Below, piece by piece: positions 8,002-14,839 of a stretch of 40,547 bases of DNA. The stretch covers positions 1 to 40,547 of the forward strand of contig VBMA01000078.1 in NCBI GenBank assembly GCA_005878985.1. Reading direction: 5' to 3'. The stretch is from Methanobacteriota archaeon. GTDB lineage: Archaea > Thermoplasmatota > Thermoplasmata > RBG-16-68-12. A program made the position numbers and the translations under genes. Numbering within the stretch: position 1 is the stretch's first letter; each line of letters starts with the position of its first letter. Under the pieces are notes generated by a model. The model worked only from the letters and a program-made list of their open reading frames with translations. It had not been told where the DNA came from and did not search any database.

Positions 8002-9254
8002 GCATCCTCATCCGCGACGTGCAGGTCGAAGGCGACGTCACCCAGGTGTATATCGAGGGAAACCGGATCGTTGAAATCGGCCGGAAGCGCGAAGCGGACA
8101 CGGTGATCGACGGAAAAGGGAAGATCGCGCTCCCGGGATTCGTGAATCTCCATACGCATGCGGCGATGACCCTGTTCCGCGGTTGGGGCGATGACCTCGA
8201 CCTGTCGACGTGGCTGGAGACGAAGATCTGGCCGGCCGAGGCGAAACTCACCGCCGACGACGTGTACTGGGGCACGAAACTCGCGTGCCTCGAGATGGTC
8301 AAGACTGGCACGACGACCTTCAACGACATGTACTTCCACATGGACGCCGCGGCGAAGGCCGTGAAGGAGATGGGCCTCCGCGGGTTCCTCGCCGAAGGCA
8401 TCGTGGACCTCAACGATTCAGAGCGCGCCGCCAAGCAGTTCCGGACGGCGGAGGAAGTGAACCGCCGGATCGAGGCGATGAAGACGGACCGGATCACGCC
8501 CGTGCTCGGTCCCCACTCCATCTACACGGTGTCGAAAGACTCGCTCCTCCGAATCCGCGAGCTCGCGGACAAGACGGGCTCGTTAATCCACATGCACCTT
8601 TCAGAGACAAAGCGAGAGGTCGACGATTGCCTTACGGAAACCGGTGCCCGGCCCGCGAAGTACCTCGATGGCCTCGGATTCCTCGCGAAGGACGTCATCG
8701 CGGCCCACGGTTGCTGGCTCGACCCATCCGAGATCGAGCTGCTGGCCCGCACCGGGACGCGGGTGGCCCACTGCCCAATCTCGAACATGAAGCTCTCGAC
8801 GGGCCAGGCGATGCCGTACGCCGCGATGAAAGAGGCTGCCGTGGTCATGGGCCTCGGGACCGACGGCGCCGCGAGCAACAACAACCTCGACATGTTTGAG
8901 ACGATGAAGGTCGCGGCGCTCCTCCAGAAATTCGCCCATCGGGACCCGACGGTCCTCCCGTCGCTCGAGGCGTTCCAGCTCGCGACGTTCGGAGGCGCCC
9001 GAGCCCTCGGGATCGATGCCGGGTTGATCGGCGTCGACCGCCTCGCAGACCTCATCCTCGTCGATCCGCGCCGGCCGGAGCTCACGCCGCGCCACAACGA
9101 CATCAGCAATTGGGTTTATTCCGCCCACGGGAACGTCGTGGACACGATGATCTGCGATGGCGTCGTGTTGATGCGAGGTCGCCGGGTCCGCGGAGAGGCG
9201 GAAATCCTCGAGAAGGCGGCGGCGGTCGCGAGGGATCTCGTCTCGAGGGTCTGA
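7998..9254 (+). CDS. dadD: MTA/SAH/5'-deoxyadenosine deaminase, amidohydrolase family
   Basis: This is an amidohydrolase of the MtaD/DadD type, which deaminates 5'-methylthioadenosine, S-adenosylhomocysteine, 5'-deoxyadenosine or adenosine to the inosine analogue. Metal ligands and signature segments are in the right order: PGFVNLHTHAAMTLFRG (HxH, about residue 52), HMHLSE (about 200), AHGCWL, AHCPISNMKL, and GLGTDGAASNNNLDMF with the catalytic aspartate. The length, 418 aa, is typical. It overlaps the phosphorylase upstream by 4 bp and is followed after 1 bp by a phosphoribosyltransferase, so all three form one operon. The product (methylthioinosine or inosine) is what the neighbouring phosphorylase seems built to use. 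Confidence 0.92.
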   Translation: MSILIRDVQVEGDVTQVYIEGNRIVEIGRKREADTVIDGKGKIALPGFVNLHTHAAMTLFRGWGDDLDLSTWLETKIWPAEAKLTADDVYWGTKLACLEMVKTGTTTFNDMYFHMDAAAKAVKEMGLRGFLAEGIVDLNDSERAAKQFRTAEEVNRRIEAMKTDRITPVLGPHSIYTVSKDSLLRIRELADKTGSLIHMHLSETKREVDDCLTETGARPAKYLDGLGFLAKDVIAAHGCWLDPSEIELLARTGTRVAHCPISNMKLSTGQAMPYAAMKEAAVVMGLGTDGAASNNNLDMFETMKVAALLQKFAHRDPTVLPSLEAFQLATFGGARALGIDAGLIGVDRLADLILVDPRRPELTPRHNDISNWVYSAHGNVVDTMICDGVVLMRGRRVRGEAEILEKAAAVARDLVSRV

Positions 9255-9255
9255 G

Positions 9256-9819
9256 ATGGCCCTTGACCGGCTGCGCGCGAGCCTCGCGGAATCGCCCATC
9301 GTCCGGTTCGGGGAGTACGAGTATTTCGTGCACCCGATCACCGATGGAATCCCGCTGGGCCGTCCCGAGGTCCTCGACGAAGTCCTCTCCGAGCTCGCGC
9401 GGATCGGCGACTGGAGCCGTTGCGACAAGATCGTCACCGCGGAATCGATGGGCTTCCCGCTCGCGGCCGGATTGTCGATGCGCGTCCGCAAACCGTACGT
9501 GTTCGTCCGGAAGCGTCAGTATGGGTTGCCTGGGGAAGTCTCGCTGAAGCAGACGACCGGATACTCGAGGACGGACATGTTCATCAACAACATCCGCGGG
9601 GGCGACCGCATCGTGTTCGTCGACGATGTGATCTCGACCGGTGGCACGCTCGTGGCGATCGTCAAAGCCCTGCGGACGATCGGCGCCGAGATCGCGGACG
9701 TCCTCATCGTATTCGAGAAGACCCGGGACAAGGCGCGATTCGAAAAGGACCTCGGCGTCCGCATCAAGACGTTGCTCAAGGTCGATGTGGTCCAGGGCAA
9801 GCTCGTCGAGCGAGCCTAG
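9256..9819 (+). CDS. hpt: Purine (hypoxanthine/adenine-type) phosphoribosyltransferase
   Basis: This is a type I phosphoribosyltransferase of the archaeal Hpt/Apt group. The PRPP-binding loop is clear: RIVFVDDVISTGGTLVAI at about residues 116-133. An upstream KIVTAESMGFPLAAGLS segment and the KQTTGYSRTDMFIN region match the archaeal hypoxanthine PRT pattern. The 187-aa length is normal. The enzyme joins a free purine base to PRPP; archaeal family members are annotated as forming IMP from hypoxanthine, though base preference cannot be read from sequence alone. It begins 1 bp after the deaminase stop and closes a salvage operon in which hypoxanthine is the expected intermediate. The gene converges with the antiporter gene, overlapping its end by 4 bp. 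Confidence 0.85.
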   Translation: MALDRLRASLAESPIVRFGEYEYFVHPITDGIPLGRPEVLDEVLSELARIGDWSRCDKIVTAESMGFPLAAGLSMRVRKPYVFVRKRQYGLPGEVSLKQTTGYSRTDMFINNIRGGDRIVFVDDVISTGGTLVAIVKALRTIGAEIADVLIVFEKTRDKARFEKDLGVRIKTLLKVDVVQGKLVERA

Positions 9820-11069
9820 GGCGGATCGGGCGTTACGGTGGGCTCCGTCGACCGACGATCCTTGTCAACGTTCGCGAGGGCGCGCTTGAACAGGGGTGCG
9901 GGAAGGACGGACACGAGGACCATTACCACCACGATTACGGAGAAAAGCGGGTCGCGAATCACCTCGGCGTTTAGAGCCGACAGTGCGACAATGAGCCCGA
10001 CCTCACCCCGCGGGGTCATACCCCATCCGACGGCCGCAGACTCATAGCGGCTCATCTTCGAAAGCCAGGCAGGAATCCCGCAGCCGATGACTTTCGTGAT
10101 AATCGCGATGAATGTGAGGACGACGCCGAAGACAATCAGCCCGGGGCTTCCGCCCGCCGCCGGGAGGTCCACCTGCAGACCGAGCGAGATGAAGAAGATG
10201 GGTGTGAAGACGGCCCCGAGGTAGCCCGCGCCCTCTGTGAAGTCCTCTCGAAGAGGGGTGCCCCCGAACAGGCTGCCGGCGAGGAACGCTCCGACAATCG
10301 CGGAAAGGCCGACCACTTCCGCGATGAACGCGTACAGGAAGGTGATGGCCATCGCGATGATGAAACCGCCATGCTTGAGTCCGAGCTTCATCCCCTCCAC
10401 CTGGATGCGAACAACCACCTTCCGGAAGAAATAGAGGCCGACGGCCATCCCGACACCGAGGAACGCCAGGGCGGTGCCCACGAGGATGCCCAGCGAGACG
10501 GGGTCGAGTTGCCCCCGGCTCGTCCCGACCACCAGGGACAGGATGATGAGACTCAGGATGTCGTCGACCACCGCCGCTCCCATGATCGTTTGCGCCACCG
10601 GCTGCCGCATCAGGCCGAGATCCAGGAGCACCGCTGCCGCGATGGCCGTACTCGTGGCGGTCAGTGTCGCGCCAACGAAAAGGGCCATCGTGAACTGCGT
10701 CCCATTCACGCCGACGTCGCTCGAGGGAACTAGGAGGAACGCAGCCAGGAACCCGAACACGAGGGGGAGGGCCACCCCACCGCTGGCGACTAGGATGTTC
10801 TTGCGCGTGTAGATCGTGCGAAAGTCGGTCTCCAGACCGATCACGAAGAGGAGGAAGATGGCTCCCAGACTGGCGAAGCTCGTCACGAGCGCGGGGTCGA
10901 ACAGAGTCACGTTGAAGTAGTAGCCGATCACGCTCGGCCCCAGGAGAATCCCTAGCACGATCTCGCCCACGATCGTCGGCTGCCGAAACCGCTTGATCGT
11001 GAAGTGGCTCAAGGTCGCGAGGACCAGAAGAATCGTGAGCTGCTGGTACAGGACCTCGGTGCCCGCCAT
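9816..11069 (-). CDS. CPA2-family Na+/K+:H+ antiporter
   Basis: A polytopic membrane protein of about 417 residues with around a dozen hydrophobic segments and no cytoplasmic TrkA-N/RCK domain. Family markers are visible: GEIVLGILLGPSVIG, LFVIGLETD, the double-aspartate AAVVDDILSL, GAFLAGSLF, and GMTPRGEVGLIVA. In CPA2 proteins the DD pair marks electrogenic NapA/NhaA-like exchange of one cation for two protons, so cytoplasmic Na+ (or K+) extrusion and pH homeostasis is the likely role. The start is ATG 11069; a TATA box (ATTTAATA, 11094-11101) lies 28 nt upstream. The ORF could be extended to 11132, but that would start upstream of the promoter. It is monocistronic. Confidence 0.88.
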   Translation of the reverse strand: MAGTEVLYQQLTILLVLATLSHFTIKRFRQPTIVGEIVLGILLGPSVIGYYFNVTLFDPALVTSFASLGAIFLLFVIGLETDFRTIYTRKNILVASGGVALPLVFGFLAAFLLVPSSDVGVNGTQFTMALFVGATLTATSTAIAAAVLLDLGLMRQPVAQTIMGAAVVDDILSLIILSLVVGTSRGQLDPVSLGILVGTALAFLGVGMAVGLYFFRKVVVRIQVEGMKLGLKHGGFIIAMAITFLYAFIAEVVGLSAIVGAFLAGSLFGGTPLREDFTEGAGYLGAVFTPIFFISLGLQVDLPAAGGSPGLIVFGVVLTFIAIITKVIGCGIPAWLSKMSRYESAAVGWGMTPRGEVGLIVALSALNAEVIRDPLFSVIVVVMVLVSVLPAPLFKRALANVDKDRRSTEPTVTPDPP

Positions 11070-11093
11070 CGCGGGACTGAAACGCGCCGAGCC

Positions 11094-11101
11094 TATTAAA
11101 T
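11094..11101 (-). promoter_or_regulatory. TATA box of the antiporter gene
   Basis: ATTTAATA on the minus strand is centred 28 nt before ATG 11069, which supports a leaderless start at that codon rather than the upstream 11132. Confidence 0.55.
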
Positions 11102-11193
11102 CGCTAACCGAACACGATTCGTCACCGACCAATGGCGGTCGCTCACATGAGACGCTAGAAGGGTTGCGCGGATCCGCGCGTTTCAGGAGTCGA

Positions 11194-11334
11194 CTATTGA
11201 GTCCGCTTTGCCCGATTGCGGCGCGCTTCGTCCTCGGTCACGATGACGCTGAGGTGCAAGACGCCGTCGTCCGGGTCTGGGTCGTACCGGACACTCCGGC
11301 CCTCCGACAGAATCTTGTGGAACTGGATTTTCAC
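11194..11334 (-). CDS. Candidate small protein, 46 aa
   Basis: This ORF starts at GTG 11334 and ends at TAG 11194. The product begins VKIQFHKILSEGRSVRYDPD, continues PDDGVLHLSVIVTEDEA and ends in a basic RRNRAKRTQ tail. Third codon positions are strongly GC-biased, and the alternation of hydrophobic residues (VLHLSVIV) suggests a beta strand between charged helices. An in-frame stop lies 11 codons upstream, so the start is bounded. It is downstream of and on the same strand as the winged-helix regulator at 11490, and could be the last gene of that unit. I recognise no family. Confidence 0.45.
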   Translation of the reverse strand: MKIQFHKILSEGRSVRYDPDPDDGVLHLSVIVTEDEARRNRAKRTQ

Positions 11335-11489
11335 GGTCCCGAGACGGCAGAGGACGCCGCGAGACTATCAAACTCGACGGCGTGGTTCTCCGATGCGATA
11401 GGTGATAACGATTTCACGCCACGGATCCGGCATCCGCGCTGAAGCGAGGAACAGAAAAAGGTGGGATGGGAAGGATCCGAAAGGTGGTC

Positions 11490-11891
11490 TCACTGCTTCA
11501 TCAGATCGAGGCCGTTCCAGTCTCCGCCGAAGTCCTTGACTTGGCCGGTGGCGAGCTGGAACCGGGCGCGGAGCTTGCCGTTCTCGAAGAAGATGTATGC
11601 ATTCCGGAGGCAGGATGTGTAGAGGTTCTTCCTCTTCCCCTTCTGGGTGAGGATGCGCTCGACGCACTGGATGAGTCCGACCTCCTCGAGGATCCGGATC
11701 TTGCGGTAGCATGCGGCGATCGGGATGCCGTACCGCTGGCTGATCTCCTGGGCGCTGATTTTCCGCTTGTAGGTGGCGAGAAGGATTTTGGCGCTGTATT
11801 CGTCGGTCAGAAGCTGGGACGCCTCGAGGGGCGAAAGCAACTTCGAGGTCCCTTGGAATCCGTCATTTTCCGGGCTGGTGTTTCCCTCCAC
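11490..11891 (-). CDS. Winged-helix (ArsR-like) transcription regulator, 133 aa
   Basis: The core is a winged helix-turn-helix: DEYSAKILLATYKRKISAQEISQ leads into the recognition helix YGIPIAACYRKIRILEEVGL and the wing LTQKGKRKNLY (split here: DEYSAKILLATYKRK, ISAQEISQ). It is a clear paralogue of the next upstream gene (12028-12372), sharing the PIAACYRKI recognition helix and a KGK wing. The start is GTG 11891, supported by a GAGGT ribosome-binding-like element about 8 nt upstream and a TATA-like TTAAATAT at about 11935-11942. Two inverted copies of an 11-bp palindrome lie just upstream of the promoter, likely a binding site for this protein or its paralogue. The ligand is unknown. Confidence 0.8.
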   Translation of the reverse strand: MEGNTSPENDGFQGTSKLLSPLEASQLLTDEYSAKILLATYKRKISAQEISQRYGIPIAACYRKIRILEEVGLIQCVERILTQKGKRKNLYTSCLRNAYIFFENGKLRARFQLATGQVKDFGGDWNGLDLMKQ

Positions 11892-11953
11892 GGTACCGAC
11901 CTCACACAGTTCTGCGCCGTCGATGATTCCCTGGGATATTTAAGCTATCGCGC

Positions 11954-11964
11954 TTGATTATCAA
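11954..11964. promoter_or_regulatory. Operator copy 1, TTGATTATCAA palindrome
   Basis: This 11-bp palindrome lies just upstream of the TATA-like element of the winged-helix gene at 11490-11891. In extended form it is cTTGATTATCAAa, an inverted copy of the second site apart from the central base. Confidence 0.55.
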
Positions 11965-11985
11965 ACAAAAAACTCGTTTTGACAT

Positions 11986-11996
11986 TTGATTATCAA
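11986..11996. promoter_or_regulatory. Operator copy 2, TTGATTATCAA palindrome
   Basis: This second identical 11-bp palindrome is 32 bp from the first, centre to centre, close to three helical turns. Two dimers would therefore sit on the same DNA face. The site lies between the terminator of the upstream paralogue and the promoter of the downstream one. Confidence 0.55.
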
Positions 11997-12004
11997 GGCG
12001 CCGG

Positions 12005-12026
12005 AAAACGCGCGCGCACGCGCGCG
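12005..12026 (-). terminator. CG-repeat hairpin with T-run after the wHTH gene
   Basis: Two self-complementary CGCGCGCG arms (12009-12016 and 12019-12026) are separated by two bases, directly after the stop codon at 12028. On the minus strand they are followed by TTTT. This looks like an intrinsic-type terminator. The alternating CG tract could also adopt Z-form DNA. Confidence 0.4.
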
Positions 12027-12027
12027 A

Positions 12028-12372
12028 TCAGGAGTCGAGCGCGGCGTTCAGTTCGATCCACTTGCCGTTGATGTCTTTCTCGACGTCGAACTCGAACTTG
12101 ACCCGGAAGATACCTTCCTGATACACGAGCTGCGCGGATTTCAGGAGGGACCGGTACAGTTTCATGGTCTTGCCCTTCGGCGTCGTAACGATCTGCGCGA
12201 CGTTCAGGAAGCCGGCTTCCTCGAGCTCGTGGATCTTCCGATAACAGGCGGCGATCGGGATGTCATACTTGTCGCTGATCTCTTGGACGGAGCGCGACGT
12301 GACTTGAGTCGCTACGAGAATCCGCTCCGCGTACTCGTCCGTGAGCAAGCGCGAGACGTCCTTTTCTCGCAT
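12028..12372 (-). CDS. Winged-helix (ArsR-like) transcription regulator, 114 aa, paralogue of the neighbouring gene
   Basis: The protein begins MREKDVSRLLTDEYAERIL and carries a winged helix: SVQEISDKYDIPIAACYRKI, then a wing around TTPKGKTMKLYRS, then a C-terminal beta region (FRVKFEFDVEKDINGKWIEL). It aligns end to end with the regulator at 11490, so the pair arose by tandem duplication. I chose ATG 12372 because a TATA-like ATTAATATCC (12391-12400) sits 24 nt upstream; longer upstream frames are unrelated to the family. It lies downstream of the KaiC/GvpD-like ATPase with about 100 bp between, and may be functionally linked to it. Effector and targets are unknown. Confidence 0.82.
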   Translation of the reverse strand: MREKDVSRLLTDEYAERILVATQVTSRSVQEISDKYDIPIAACYRKIHELEEAGFLNVAQIVTTPKGKTMKLYRSLLKSAQLVYQEGIFRVKFEFDVEKDINGKWIELNAALDS

Positions 12373-12476
12373 TGCTCTCGATTCAGTGATGGATATTAAT
12401 GAGTCTTCTATCCGGTTCTCGATTTTGATACTCGCGGATCGGGAGGACGGAGGCCGTTTCCGGGGATCGGATCCGG

Positions 12477-13979
12477 TCACACGATCGGGCGCAGGTCCGC
12501 TTTCGGGACCCCGCCGGACCAATCCCAGGCGAGGCCGAACAACTCCGTGTACGGCTTCTGCCCGTAGAGGACCACGGAACCGTTGATGCTGTCCAAGTGG
12601 AGTACGACCCGGGCGAGGTTCTCCAGCTTCGCGGCCGACGCGCTCTGCGGCGTGACGAATCCGATGAACACGTCTTTCGCGCGGCGGACCGCGGAGAAGA
12701 CGCCGGACATCTGCTCGAGGACTTTCTCCCCGTACACGGACTCGAGCGTGTCGAACGCCATGAAGGCGAGGAACGGACGCTCGGACTTCGGGAGCTGGAA
12801 CTCCACGTTCGACCATTTCAGGTCGGAATCGACGTTCGTGCCCTCCATGTGGAGGACGGTCCGCGAGACGTCCGCGGAGCCGAGCGTGGCCGACTCGAAC
12901 ACCCGCACCTGCGAGTCGAACGCGCCGGGCGGCAGGTGGGGGCTCACGAGCTCGCGGAGGAACTCCGCGCTGCCTTTTCGCGGCGGGACGTGGGCCACGC
13001 CCCGGCCCTGGGCGGCGAAATTGCAGATGATCGCGGTCCGGAGCCAGTCGACGTAGTCCGAGGGCACCGCGTTGGAGATCTCGAACGCGACGACGCGGCC
13101 GCGGTAGAGCCCCCCCGTCAGCCGGTCGAGCGGCTCGAGCCCGAAGCTGACCGCGTCCTTCGAAAGGTCCTTCGCGGGCCTCCAGAGTTGCGGCTTCACC
13201 GGGCGAACCTCCTCATGGATGTCGAAGGCCGTGAGCCGCCCGCCGTCGAGCGTGTAGAGGTATCGATGCTGCTGGATCTGCTGACCGCGGAGCTTCTCGA
13301 TCGTCAAGACCCGAAGCCGGCGGCCCTGGTGGTCCGTCGACGCCAGGCTGACGACGCCGTCCCCCAGGTAGTCGAGGCGCGTCTCGCCGCTGCTCTCCAG
13401 GACGTACAACACGTTCTGCTTGCTCCCTTCCACGAGGTCCTTCTGCAGGACCGTGATGAGCCGCGCCGCCGGGATGCCGTAGTGCTCCGCGAGCGCGTCG
13501 ATCGAATCGATCAACACCAGGGAGCGCTCCGGGATCCGGTCGTCGACGAAGTCGTACGCGGCCTCGAGCTCGGGCAGGTCGAATCCGAGCGTGACCTCGA
13601 GGAAGTTCCCTTTCACCTCGCCGCTGCCGATCGCCTCGGGTTCCTCGTCTTCGCCTTCCTTCCCTTCCTCGAGCTTCCCCTCGAGCTGGTCCAGGGCATG
13701 CCGCGCGACCTTCGTGTTGTGCGAGGACTTCGAACCCGTCTGGAGGACCTCCGGCTTGATGCGATCCTTCAACCAGGTGAACTGGCGATACAACGACTCG
13801 TCGGAAACCCGGGAGCTGAGGTAGTGCGAAGCGGTGACTTCGCCGAGCGCCTCCGTGAGCTGCAACGCGAACGTCGTCTTGCCGGTTCCGGCCGGGCCTT
13901 TCGCGATGAGCGAGTGGCCGCCGGGGGCGTTGAAGAATTCCACAATCTCGCGCGGAATGCGACCGGTGGGTGGCGACAC
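12477..13979 (-). CDS. KaiC/GvpD-like RecA-superfamily ATPase, 500 aa
   Basis: From start 13979 the protein reads SPPTGRIPREIVEFFNAPGG and has a classic Walker A, KGPAGTGKTTF (about residues 27-37), and a Walker-B-like SLVLIDSIDAL. A second, degenerate RecA-like half begins around FGLEPLDRLTGGLYRGRVVAFE. This two-domain layout resembles KaiC-like and GvpD-type archaeal ATPases; GvpD is a negative regulator working through a transcription activator in haloarchaea. No gvp structural genes are present, so gas vesicles are not implied. I chose GTG 13979 because a TATA box (ATGTATAT, 14007-14014) is 31 nt upstream. The longer 14069 start would lie upstream of this promoter and inside the next gene. 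Two wHTH regulators follow, suggesting a signalling or regulatory module. Confidence 0.75.
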   Translation of the reverse strand: MSPPTGRIPREIVEFFNAPGGHSLIAKGPAGTGKTTFALQLTEALGEVTASHYLSSRVSDESLYRQFTWLKDRIKPEVLQTGSKSSHNTKVARHALDQLEGKLEEGKEGEDEEPEAIGSGEVKGNFLEVTLGFDLPELEAAYDFVDDRIPERSLVLIDSIDALAEHYGIPAARLITVLQKDLVEGSKQNVLYVLESSGETRLDYLGDGVVSLASTDHQGRRLRVLTIEKLRGQQIQQHRYLYTLDGGRLTAFDIHEEVRPVKPQLWRPAKDLSKDAVSFGLEPLDRLTGGLYRGRVVAFEISNAVPSDYVDWLRTAIICNFAAQGRGVAHVPPRKGSAEFLRELVSPHLPPGAFDSQVRVFESATLGSADVSRTVLHMEGTNVDSDLKWSNVEFQLPKSERPFLAFMAFDTLESVYGEKVLEQMSGVFSAVRRAKDVFIGFVTPQSASAAKLENLARVVLHLDSINGSVVLYGQKPYTELFGLAWDWSGGVPKADLRPIV

Positions 13980-14031
13980 AGAACCGCGTCGAAACAGAGA
14001 GGCCGGATATACATAGGTTTCCGTGCCGATG

Positions 14032-14781
14032 TCACTCGCGAGCGCCGATCGAAGAGTCCGCCGAGTCATGGAGCTCCAGACGGAATCGGACTGCGTCGGC
14101 GTGCATCGAGAGATTGTTGAACATCACATAGACGTCGTCGTATTCCCGGCATACCGCGCGGAGCCGGCCGAGGTCCGCGTCCGTGTAGGTGTAGCGATAC
14201 ATCGTCTTTCCTGGTGGGCTCCCATGGAGACGGAAATATGCGAGTCCGTAGGTGGCCGGCTCTTTCTCGAAGGGATCGACGGCATGCACAAGGCCGAGGT
14301 CCTCACACATCTTCTCGACGATGTGAACCGCCCACGGCCCGCGGAGCTCGATCGCCTTGATCGCGTCGGTCCGGATGGATTCGAAGAATCGATAGAGCGC
14401 GTTGCGGTTCGTTTCCGTCGGACCAAACGAGGCCGGTGTCTGGAACACGATCGCGCTCGCGCGAACCGCCTCCGCGATCGCCCGCGTGGCCTCCCAGCCC
14501 TCCCGGACCGGGCGCGTGTCTTGGAACGACCCGTAACTCGACCTCTCGGAATCGGGGACGACGCGGCCGGATCTGCGGTAGGTCGGCGAGGTCGCCTCGT
14601 GGGTGATGAATTGCGAGGCCTTCACGCAGAACCGGAATGCTTGCGGTGCCAGCCCACGCCATTTGAGAGCCCGTTCCACTGAGACGGGCCGGTAGAACGT
14701 CTCCTGCATCTCCAGCGCGTCGAGTTGTTCGATGACGTCGGCCTGACGGCGGCCGAACCCGCAGGTCCCGGTCCAGATCAC
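14032..14781 (-). CDS. DUF72 (YecE-like) protein, 249 aa
   Basis: The protein starts WTGTCGFG and shows the DUF72 TIM-barrel-like pattern: MQETFYRPVS (the usual NSTFY segment), FRFCVKASQFITHE (KAP..ITH-like), FQTPASFGPTETN, and YFRLHGSPPG near the end. DUF72 proteins are widespread and of unproven function, often near nucleic-acid-processing genes. The start is GTG 14781, 28 nt from a symmetrical TATA box at 14806-14813 that also serves polX on the other strand. The length is normal. Co-transcription with the ATPase gene is unlikely because that gene has its own promoter overlapping the end of this one. Confidence 0.85.
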   Translation of the reverse strand: MIWTGTCGFGRRQADVIEQLDALEMQETFYRPVSVERALKWRGLAPQAFRFCVKASQFITHEATSPTYRRSGRVVPDSERSSYGSFQDTRPVREGWEATRAIAEAVRASAIVFQTPASFGPTETNRNALYRFFESIRTDAIKAIELRGPWAVHIVEKMCEDLGLVHAVDPFEKEPATYGLAYFRLHGSPPGKTMYRYTYTDADLGRLRAVCREYDDVYVMFNNLSMHADAVRFRLELHDSADSSIGARE

Positions 14782-14805
14782 GTCGCGGATGAAGGCTCCA
14801 AGAAA

Positions 14806-14813
14806 CTATAAAG
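14806..14813. promoter_or_regulatory. Shared bidirectional TATA box (DUF72 / polX)
   Basis: CTATAAAG on the plus strand reads CTTTATAG on the minus strand. Its centre is 28.5 nt from GTG 14781 (minus) and 30.5 nt from GTG 14840 (plus), so both divergent genes can be transcribed leaderless from one element. Confidence 0.6.
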
Positions 14814-14839
14814 ACGGCCGCGGGACATCGCCGCCCGAC

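Noticed and set aside
9816-11132. Longer start for the antiporter (11132)
   Set aside because: It lies upstream of the TATA box at 11094-11101 and adds a non-conserved extension.
12028-12816. 262-residue form of the second wHTH protein
   Set aside because: The upstream half overlaps the ATPase gene in another frame and is not regulator-like; promoter and homology to the paralogue point to ATG 12372.
12477-13979. Gas-vesicle cluster
   Set aside because: Only a GvpD/KaiC-like ATPase is present; no gvpA or other gas-vesicle structural genes are in the window.
12597-14120. A 507-codon plus-strand open frame
   Set aside because: Antisense to the KaiC/GvpD-like ATPase with its clear Walker A; composition typical of a GC-rich shadow frame.
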